From Rhizobium sp. Q54 (lineage in GTDB: Bacteria; Pseudomonadota; Alphaproteobacteria; Rhizobiales; Beijerinckiaceae), in contig CAMDOY010000163.1 in the NCBI GenBank assembly GCA_945903655.1, positions 1 to 7,760 on the forward strand: a DNA stretch of 7,760 nucleotides. Direction: 5' to 3'. The translations under genes were made by a program, and so were the position numbers. Of the stretch, positions 1 through 5,599 are shown in pieces (within the stretch, counting starts at the first letter, position 1; the number at the start of each line of letters is the position of its first letter). Below the pieces are notes generated by a model. That model made no database searches. It was not told the DNA's origin and worked only from the letters and a program-made list of their open reading frames with translations.

Positions 1-140
1 TTGGTTGTGTTTGTGTTCACAACCCAGCTTGACCGAGCGAACCGTCGATGACCACCGACAGCTGCCCGCTCGCTACGGCGCTATGGGGAGCGCGCTTCGC
101 GGGCGTCTGGCTGCCGTCCTGCTGCTACACCACGTGGGGG
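1..140. other. Non-native leader fused to the truncated repeat gene; possible mobile-element or rearrangement edge
   Basis: The open frame of the downstream gene runs through this stretch from an ATG at 48, but residues 1-31 (a Cys/Trp-rich, low-complexity peptide) bear no resemblance to the cadherin-like sequence that starts abruptly at residue 32. The frame is closed upstream by a TGA at 30-32, and no convincing ribosome binding site precedes the ATG. In a second frame the same bases read as a plausible peptide tail (LAAVLLLHHVGGH at about 107-145), which suggests the DNA came from another gene or element. I cannot name an insertion-sequence family and see no complete terminal inverted repeat. 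That this is foreign sequence is inferred from the domain break. Confidence 0.4.
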
Positions 141-1883
141 GACACGACCACCGGCGAAGTAACCTTCAAGAGCGGCCCTGACTTCGAGAGGCCGGCGGAT
201 GCTACCCCCGACAACACATACGAGATTGTCGTAACCGCATCCGATCGGACCAATAGCGTCAACAAGAACGTCAGCATCAAAGTTTTGAATGTGGAAGAGG
301 CGCCGGTTTTCACCTCAAGGACGACCGGATTCACCAATGAAAACAGGAGCATGGAAGTATATAAAGCAGGCGCGTTCGATCCAGAGGGCGGCGCAGTCAC
401 CTTATCCATCACGGGCGGGGTGGACGCCCGCTTTTTACAAATCACGAACCCTGCGGACGGCGTCGTCACCTTCAAGATCCCCCCTGACTTCGAGACGCCG
501 AGAGATGACGACGGGGACAACGTCTACCAGTTTACCGTGACGGCGTCCGACGGCCGAAACACCACCAGCCTTGACGTCGCCATCAGCGTCTACGATCTCG
601 TTGAGACCCTGCCGTCGTTCACCTCGGGCAGCACAGCATTCACGAACGAAAACACCCTGACATCCGTCTATAAAGTCACCGGGTCAAAAGCTGACAGCGG
701 CGGGAGCCTCACCTATTCCATCTCAGGTGGGGTCGACGCTGGTCTGTTCAACATTGACAGCGAGACCGGAGACGTCACCTTCAAAAACGCGCCGAACTAC
801 GAGGCGCCAATGGATAAGGACAAGAACAACGCTTACACCTTTACCGTGATGGTGACCGACGGGCTCAAAAGCACCACCAAGAACGTCACCATCACTGTGA
901 ATGACGTCCCTGACGCCAACAAACCGCCAAGTGACTTCAACGGCGACGGCAAGAGCGACATCCTCCTGCAGGATGGAGGCAACGGTGATTGTTTTGTCTG
1001 GCAGATGAACGGACTGCAACTCCTCAGCGACAAAAGCTTCGGTTACGTGGGCTGGACGCCGCCCAACAAGAATTGGCATGCGGTGGGGACGGGCGATTTC
1101 GATGGCGATGGCAAGAGCGACATTCTCCTGCAGGATGGCGCCACCAATGACTGCTTAATCTGGGGAATGAATGGCCTGAAGCTCAACAAGGACGGCTATG
1201 TGGTCGGGAAAACCGACGCCGGTCATGGGGCGGTGGTGAAAGCCACCGGCGACTTCGACGGGGACGGCAAGAGCGACATTCTCCTGCAGGACGCCAATGG
1301 AGACTGTTACGTCTGGCTTATGAATGGCCTGAACGCCACAGCCAGCGCCAAGGTTGGCTGGACGCCTCCGAACAATGGTTGGACGGTGGCGGGCACAGGC
1401 GATTTCAATGGCGACGGCAAGAGCGACATTCTCCTGCGGGATGGGTCCAACGGCGACTGCTTCGTCTGGGAGATGGATGGTCTCAACCTCCTCAGCGACA
1501 AAAGCCACGGCTATGTCGGCTGGAAACCGCCAAACACGAATTGGACGGTAGCGGGCGTCGGCGATTTCAACGGCGACGGCAAGAGCGACATTCTCCTGCG
1601 GGATGGGTCCAACGGCGACTGCTTCGTCTGGGAAATGAACGGCCTCAAGCTCCTCAGCGACAAAAGCTACGGTTATGTCGGCTGGACGCCGCCAAACGCC
1701 CAGTGGACGGTGGCGGGCGTCGCCGATTTCAACGGCGATGGCAAGAGCGACATTCTGCTGCGGGATGGCGCCAACGGGAACTGCTTCGTCTGGGAAATGG
1801 ATGGCCTCAAGCTCCTCAGCGACAACAGCTTCGGCTATGTCGGCTGGATGCCGCCCAACGCTGATTGGCACGCGATGGCGTGA
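48..1883 (+). CDS. 5'-truncated extracellular cadherin-like / FG-GAP (VCBS-type) repeat protein
   Basis: This is the remnant of a large, probably secreted calcium-binding adhesin or surface protein. Residues 32-82 are the second half of a cadherin-like domain, and residues 86-184 and 188-288 are two complete ones. Each carries the hallmarks TG-x-V-TF-K, DFE-x-P (NYE-x-P in the third) and a Y-x-FTV-x-x-xD strand. Residues 296-611 are six repeats of 50-54 residues, each opening with a DF(N/D)GDGKSDILL calcium loop followed by a W-x-MNGL/MDGL and a VGW-x-PPN segment. The annotated ATG at 48 only opens the frame: there is no signal peptide, no good ribosome binding site, and the first domain lacks its N-terminal half. 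The native start and export signal are therefore missing, and the gene may be a pseudogene. No membrane anchor or known secretion tail is visible at the C-terminus, which ends in the sixth repeat. The frame is otherwise uninterrupted. Roles in adhesion or matrix are inferred from the domains only. Confidence 0.75.
   Translation: MTTDSCPLATALWGARFAGVWLPSCCYTTWGDTTTGEVTFKSGPDFERPADATPDNTYEIVVTASDRTNSVNKNVSIKVLNVEEAPVFTSRTTGFTNENRSMEVYKAGAFDPEGGAVTLSITGGVDARFLQITNPADGVVTFKIPPDFETPRDDDGDNVYQFTVTASDGRNTTSLDVAISVYDLVETLPSFTSGSTAFTNENTLTSVYKVTGSKADSGGSLTYSISGGVDAGLFNIDSETGDVTFKNAPNYEAPMDKDKNNAYTFTVMVTDGLKSTTKNVTITVNDVPDANKPPSDFNGDGKSDILLQDGGNGDCFVWQMNGLQLLSDKSFGYVGWTPPNKNWHAVGTGDFDGDGKSDILLQDGATNDCLIWGMNGLKLNKDGYVVGKTDAGHGAVVKATGDFDGDGKSDILLQDANGDCYVWLMNGLNATASAKVGWTPPNNGWTVAGTGDFNGDGKSDILLRDGSNGDCFVWEMDGLNLLSDKSHGYVGWKPPNTNWTVAGVGDFNGDGKSDILLRDGSNGDCFVWEMNGLKLLSDKSYGYVGWTPPNAQWTVAGVADFNGDGKSDILLRDGANGNCFVWEMDGLKLLSDNSFGYVGWMPPNADWHAMA
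141..911 (+). repeat. Cadherin-like domain repeats (one half, two complete)
   Basis: The repeats are visible in the protein as about 100-residue units: a half unit at 141-293, then full units at about 303-599 and 609-911. Shared landmarks are FT(S/N)...FTNEN near the start, a (S/T)(I/G)(S/T)GGVDA turn in the middle, V-TFK, (D/N)(F/Y)E-x-P, and a closing TASDG / VTDG followed by alternating hydrophobic residues. The DNA is diverged between units, so these are old duplications, unlike the younger repeats downstream. Confidence 0.65.
933..1883 (+). repeat. Six tandem FG-GAP/VCBS-type calcium-loop repeats
   Basis: The units begin at 933, 1095, 1251, 1401, 1563 and 1725, with spacings of 162, 156, 150, 162 and 162 bases. 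Each encodes D-F-(N/D)-G-D-G-K-S-D-I-L-L, a predicted calcium-coordinating loop, then a conserved aromatic core. Units 4 and 5 share a 62-base identical stretch (1410-1471 and 1572-1633), showing recent duplication or gene conversion. Units 2 and 3 are the most divergent and are shorter. Such repeats typically form blades of a beta-propeller; six or seven blades would close a ring, so this set could be a complete propeller. Confidence 0.8.
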
Positions 1884-1904
1884 GCCTAGGCTAGACCAAT
1901 GATC

Positions 1905-1936
1905 AAAAAAACCCTCCCCGCGCATCGCGGGAAGGG
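1905..1936 (-). terminator. Intrinsic terminator for the cytochrome/propeller gene
   Basis: The arms 1912-1922 and 1926-1936 pair over 11 positions with a single C-A mismatch and a three-base loop. On the minus strand the stem is followed at once by seven T residues (A-run at 1905-1911 on the plus strand), which is the classic rho-independent arrangement. It lies 25 bases past the stop of the minus-strand gene. There is no T-tract on the plus side, so it should not efficiently stop transcription from the repeat-protein gene. Confidence 0.88.
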
Positions 1937-1961
1937 GAGCATTCAACTTGGCGCGCGCAGG

Positions 1962-4109
1962 TCACTTCGCCAGCGGATCAGGCCGCATCTGGAAGTGCGC
2001 CGCCAGGGGCTTGCTGCCCTTGCCCCCTTCGATATGCCAGGGCACCCGGTCGCCATTGGCGGCCCAGACGCCCCTGCCCTTCCAGCCGGCCTTGGGATCG
2101 TCGATGCGCCCATCAAAGCCCTTGGCGTAGAAGCCCAGGGGATAGGGCACGCGCAGGGAGACCATCTTGCCGTCCTTGCCTAGCGCCACCAGCCCATCCA
2201 TCAGGTTGGCGGTGGACATGGGCACATCCTCGCCCATCCCGAAGGTGTTGTGCTGATCGACCCAGGAGTAATAGCTGGATTCCGCGCTGTTCTCGCCAAT
2301 GTCCTTAAAGCCGGGGCCGGGATACTGGTGGAAGGTCCAGCCCTCCGGACAATGATTGCCGGTCGCCTTGGGACCGTTGAGCGGGCCCTTGCACTTGCGA
2401 CGATCAAAGGCGCCCATATGGCCGCTGGCGAGGGAGGTCCAGACAACCCCCTGCTTGTCGATATCGCCCCCACGCGGGCCAAAGCCCGGCAGCGGCACAT
2501 TGTAGATTTCGCTGATGGCGGTGTTGGTGGGGTCGGACCCCGGCATGACGCGCAGCACGGCGCCGGGGAACCCGCGGATGGTGCCCCAGACAGACCCATC
2601 CACCGGGCTCGGCATCACCGCATAAAAGCTGCCGTTGACGCGCTTGTCCTTGCCTTCGACCACGGGCTGGTTCGGCTCCACATATTCGCCGCGCTTGCCG
2701 TCGCCGCTGGTGTCGAGCACGAAGGGCGTCCAGCCCTGGGCGCGCTTGATGTCGCCGGTTTCATCGAGCAGTTTCGTGTTGATCCAGCCCGCCACATTGG
2801 CCGCGCCTGAGGTCCAGAGCGTGTCGTTGACGTCATAGCCGAACTGCAGATGATGGGAGCCGAAGCAGGTCTGATAGGCCTCGTATTTCTTCGTCGCGGG
2901 ATCATACATGGTCACGCGGCGATTGGTGCGCTCCAGCGGAAAGACCTTGGCGGAGGGATGATCGCCGCCCTTCTTGCACCAGTCCGGATTGTCAGGAACA
3001 TGGCCGGTCGCGGCGAGCCAGACGCGGCCCTTGCTGTCAAACATGGAATTATGGTTGTTCGCCTTGCTGTCCCAGATATTCTCCTCGCCCCAATAGGGCG
3101 AAGGGGCCAGGATTTGAACCGCGCCGGCATTGCCAGGTCCAAGGGCCAGCGGCATGTCGGCTGTCACCGGCAGCCTGAAACTGGTGGCCACGTTTTTCAC
3201 GGGGTCGAGGATCGGCATGTCATTGCAGGCATGCTCGCATTGCCCGTAGAGCGGACCATAGGCGTTCACGGTGGGATTGCGCCGGTCGCTGGCGATGAGA
3301 TCATGCAGATATTGCTTCTCGTTGTGCCAGTCGCGCAGGGTCACGACGATGTTGCGCTCGGCGCCCTGGGGGCGCGTGGGCTTGGCGTGGGGCAACTCGC
3401 CATTGGCGACGCGCTGGGTCCAGTCGCCCAGATATTTCAACGGCACGGAATTGAGCTCGCCCGCGATCAGATTGACCATGCTCTCACCCGACTGGCCGGA
3501 CTGGATGCGCCGCATCCAGGCGTCTTCGTGATTGGCGAATTCGCCGAGCGCCTTGGGGATGGTGCGCGTGGAAAGCTGACCCAACTGATGACAACCCACG
3601 CAGCCATTGCTTTTGAGAATGTTGAGATAGCTCTGCTGGGTATGGTTCTTGGGAATATCCCCATTGCCGCCGAACTGATTGGCCTCCGGGATCTTCATCA
3701 TGGAGTACCAATAAATCGCCGGGTAATATTTGGCGGCGTCCGCCTCGCTCGGCGCGATGACAGCCGTATGATTGATGATCTTGCCCGGCTCGCTCTTCAC
3801 CTTGGCGGAATCGACGAGGCCATAGCCGCGCACCCACACGTCATAATTGGCCTTGGGCAGGTCGGGGATGACGTAACGGCCCTGATCGTCGGTCACCACG
3901 CTGCGGATGAAGCGCACGCCCAGCTCGCGGGTCTCGGCGATGACCCAGACGCCAGCCTCCGGCCCCTTGGTGCTGGTGACGAAGCCGCCGATGTCGTCAT
4001 TGTCGATGGCGGGCGCCTGCTGGGCCTGCGCTGACAGCGGCATGGCCCACAACAGAGCGGCTGCGGAAATGGACGTCGCCAGACGGCGAAACGCAGTAGA
4101 TCGGATCAT
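1962..4109 (-). CDS. Exported mono-heme cytochrome c / Vgb-type beta-propeller protein with carboxypeptidase-regulatory-like domain
   Basis: This 715-residue protein begins with a Sec-type signal peptide (residues 1-30, cleavage near SAQA-QQ), so it acts in the periplasm. Residues about 38-118 form a carboxypeptidase-regulatory-like beta-sandwich (GGFVTSTKGPEAGVWV, then DDQGRYVIPDLP). Residues about 155-238 form a small cytochrome c segment with one heme motif, C170-V-G-C173-H174; Met211 or Met199 could be the distal ligand. Residues about 320-690 are a beta-propeller of the virginiamycin-B-lyase / NHL type, with blades marked by HNSMFDSKGRVWLA, DVNDTLWTSG, DGSVWGTIRG and DIDKQGVVWTS. Six further cysteines (291, 295, 378, 415, 573, 587) could form disulfides. 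Databases usually name such proteins only by the regulatory domain. The heme implies electron transfer and the Vgb fold suggests carbon-oxygen bond cleavage or oxidation, but the substrate is unknown. The start is fixed by a GGGAGGGG ribosome binding site four bases upstream. No frameshift is seen. Confidence 0.88.
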   Translation of the reverse strand: MIRSTAFRRLATSISAAALLWAMPLSAQAQQAPAIDNDDIGGFVTSTKGPEAGVWVIAETRELGVRFIRSVVTDDQGRYVIPDLPKANYDVWVRGYGLVDSAKVKSEPGKIINHTAVIAPSEADAAKYYPAIYWYSMMKIPEANQFGGNGDIPKNHTQQSYLNILKSNGCVGCHQLGQLSTRTIPKALGEFANHEDAWMRRIQSGQSGESMVNLIAGELNSVPLKYLGDWTQRVANGELPHAKPTRPQGAERNIVVTLRDWHNEKQYLHDLIASDRRNPTVNAYGPLYGQCEHACNDMPILDPVKNVATSFRLPVTADMPLALGPGNAGAVQILAPSPYWGEENIWDSKANNHNSMFDSKGRVWLAATGHVPDNPDWCKKGGDHPSAKVFPLERTNRRVTMYDPATKKYEAYQTCFGSHHLQFGYDVNDTLWTSGAANVAGWINTKLLDETGDIKRAQGWTPFVLDTSGDGKRGEYVEPNQPVVEGKDKRVNGSFYAVMPSPVDGSVWGTIRGFPGAVLRVMPGSDPTNTAISEIYNVPLPGFGPRGGDIDKQGVVWTSLASGHMGAFDRRKCKGPLNGPKATGNHCPEGWTFHQYPGPGFKDIGENSAESSYYSWVDQHNTFGMGEDVPMSTANLMDGLVALGKDGKMVSLRVPYPLGFYAKGFDGRIDDPKAGWKGRGVWAANGDRVPWHIEGGKGSKPLAAHFQMRPDPLAK

Positions 4110-4113
4110 GAAG

Positions 4114-4121
4114 CCCCTCCC
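4114..4121 (-). promoter_or_regulatory. Ribosome binding site of the cytochrome/propeller gene
   Basis: On the minus strand GGGAGGGG lies four bases before the ATG at 4107-4109 and just ahead of a clear signal peptide, so it supports this start. The hydrolase gene has a very similar purine block at the same distance. Confidence 0.6.
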
Positions 4122-4157
4122 GGATCAGGCCTTTTAGAGACAGGCCTTGAGAGGCGG

Positions 4158-4185
4158 ATGCTACACGATGGGCGATTGGCGCCAA
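4158..4185 (-). promoter_or_regulatory. Candidate sigma-70-like promoter for the cytochrome/propeller gene
   Basis: Read on the minus strand, TTGGCG (4180-4185) is followed after 16 bases by TAGCAT (4158-4163), a fair match to -35 and -10 boxes. A start near 4151 would give a leader of about 40 bases before the ATG. The -35 box sits inside a perfect 10-base palindrome, TTGGCGCCAA (4176-4185), which could also be an operator. This is pattern matching only. The remaining gap between the two genes shows no gene. Confidence 0.3.
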
Positions 4186-4335
4186 GGGGGAAATGGCGGG
4201 AAAAGCGCCCGGTCCGTTCAGATCTGCGACCGCCGGAGCCGTCACCAGCCATCGAAAACCGCGCGTCACTATGGCTTGAGACGGACGGCTATCACGCCGT
4301 CACGACTACCTCGGTCCACGCGCCAACCGACAATC

Positions 4336-4360
4336 GGGATGGGCGTCAGGCGCCCATCCC
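4336..4360 (-). terminator. Perfect hairpin after the hydrolase gene (terminator or 3' processing stem)
   Basis: GGGATGGGCG at 4336-4345 and CGCCCATCCC at 4351-4360 form a perfect 10-bp stem with a five-base loop, starting 16 bases past the hydrolase stop codon. On the minus strand the downstream side lacks a T-run (it reads GATTGTCGG), so termination may be weak, or the stem may protect the 3' end of the upstream transcript while some readthrough reaches the next gene. On the plus strand only three Ts follow and there is no plus-strand gene to terminate. Confidence 0.5.
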
Positions 4361-4376
4361 TTTCGCGCGCCTGCGG

Positions 4377-5579
4377 TTACATGCTCACCCCAAGCCGCCG
4401 CACCACCCAGGGCAGCACGACGGTTTCGAAGATCTTCTGATCGGTAAGCTGCGCCGTTCGCCCCATATGGCCGCCCTGCGGATTGACCCAGGCTTCCTTG
4501 GGATCGCCGTTGTTCAGCAGCAACTGAAGATCATCAATGGGCACCTGGGTGTCGTTGCGGCCATTGACGAGCAACATGGGGGCCGAGGGCTTTTCGAGGA
4601 ACCCGCGATCTTTCAGGGACATCTTGGGTCCATAGGTCAGGAAATCATCCAGCGTCTTCACGCCATAGACGGCAGAGCGCGCCTCAAAGAGGCCGAAGAG
4701 ATATTCGCGGGTGCCCAGCGCCTTCCTCTGCCAGTCCGGCTGGAAGTAATTGTGCACCGGGCCACCCTGCACCACCGCGCCCAGCAGGCGGTCCTTCTCG
4801 CTATAGGCCAGATGCGCGGACCAGTGCCCACCCCAGCTGCCGCCGGTGACGACCACGCGCTTGGCGTCGATGTCGTCGCGCTTGGCGAGCGCGTCCAGCA
4901 CCACCGAATAGACCTTGTCGGCGCCCGGCTCGATCTTGATACGCGTCTGCCCCGTGCCGGGCATGTCGAAGGCGACAAAGGCCACGCCCTTCGCGATGTA
5001 GGCGGCGTTGCGGATCGAGCCATCCTCCTTGCGCCCATCAAGCCCGCCGATGGTCATGACCACGGGCGGCTTGGCGACGCCCTTGGGCTTGCGCAGATAG
5101 CCGGTGATCTCGGTTCCGTTGTAGTCGAATTTGACCGCCTCGATGGGCGGATCGACCATGCGGCTATAGCCTGCGAAAGCGTCGATCGCCTTCTTGTAGG
5201 CCTGGGCGGTGCCGGGCGAATCCTCAAGGGGGAAGCGCGCGAACATGTACCATTGCATGGCCTTGTCATAGGTATGGGCGGCCTCGGCCTTGTTGGTGGC
5301 CTCGATGGATTTCGCCTTGGCCATGTGCCGGTCGCCGATGGCGCCCCAGACAGCGGCCCAGTGATCGCGGTCCTGGCTGGTCAGATTGGCGAGGGCTTCG
5401 CGCACTTCGGCGGCGTCCAGGTGCGCGACCGGATAGGCCTTGCGGTCGGCGCGCACTTGGATTTCGGCCTTCAGTTCCTCCAGCGTGCGCGGCGTCGCCA
5501 ACTGCGCGAAGGCGGCGGTGGATGCGAGCAAGGCGGCGGCGAGCGCGCCGCAGACGGCGTTCCTGCGGGTGATCTTCAT
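4377..5579 (-). CDS. Exported alpha/beta hydrolase with helical N-terminal lid (FrsA / 2,6-dihydropseudooxynicotine-hydrolase type)
   Basis: This 400-residue serine hydrolase carries an N-terminal signal peptide (residues 1-25, cleavage near AFA-QL) with a twin arginine at 5-6 (ITRRNAV), so export by Tat is possible but the motif is weak. Residues about 55-145 form a helical segment that in this family builds a lid over the active site. The catalytic domain follows from about 148: FDYNGTEITGYLRKP, oxyanion region IGGLDG (177-182), FDMPGTGQT, nucleophile elbow GGSWGG with Ser248, acid Asp343 (NGRND) and His371 (GGHMG). All triad residues are intact. Members of the family cleave esters or the C-C bond of diketone-like compounds; the substrate here is unknown. 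The gene starts 20 bases after the stop of the ThDP enzyme and has a strong GGGAGGA site four bases before its ATG, so the two are very likely co-transcribed. An ordinary carboxylesterase or peptidase is an alternative. Confidence 0.88.
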   Translation of the reverse strand: MKITRRNAVCGALAAALLASTAAFAQLATPRTLEELKAEIQVRADRKAYPVAHLDAAEVREALANLTSQDRDHWAAVWGAIGDRHMAKAKSIEATNKAEAAHTYDKAMQWYMFARFPLEDSPGTAQAYKKAIDAFAGYSRMVDPPIEAVKFDYNGTEITGYLRKPKGVAKPPVVMTIGGLDGRKEDGSIRNAAYIAKGVAFVAFDMPGTGQTRIKIEPGADKVYSVVLDALAKRDDIDAKRVVVTGGSWGGHWSAHLAYSEKDRLLGAVVQGGPVHNYFQPDWQRKALGTREYLFGLFEARSAVYGVKTLDDFLTYGPKMSLKDRGFLEKPSAPMLLVNGRNDTQVPIDDLQLLLNNGDPKEAWVNPQGGHMGRTAQLTDQKIFETVVLPWVVRRLGVSM

Positions 5580-5583
5580 GGTA

Positions 5584-5590
5584 TCCTCCC
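5584..5590 (-). promoter_or_regulatory. Ribosome binding site of the hydrolase gene
   Basis: GGGAGGA on the minus strand sits four bases before the ATG at 5577-5579 and inside the 20-base gap after the upstream stop. It fixes the start immediately ahead of the signal peptide and supports separate, efficient translation within an operon. Confidence 0.7.
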
Positions 5591-5599
5591 TCTCTTCGT

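Noticed and set aside
1155..1946. 263-codon minus-strand frame with an internally repeated protein
   Set aside because: The repetition is a mirror of the plus-strand calcium-loop repeats, and the frame runs through the terminator hairpin.
3107..3120. CCAGGATTTGAACC, resembling the complement of a tRNA T arm
   Set aside because: It lies inside the coding sequence of the propeller gene and no other tRNA arms surround it.
3225..3239. CEHAC (residues 291-295) as a second heme site
   Set aside because: The spacing is C-x3-C and no His follows the second Cys, so it does not fit CxxCH; a disulfide or metal role is more likely.
2850..4034. 394-codon open frame on the plus strand, antisense to the cytochrome/propeller gene
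   Set aside because: No domain signature; the opposite strand contains the heme motif and propeller blades.
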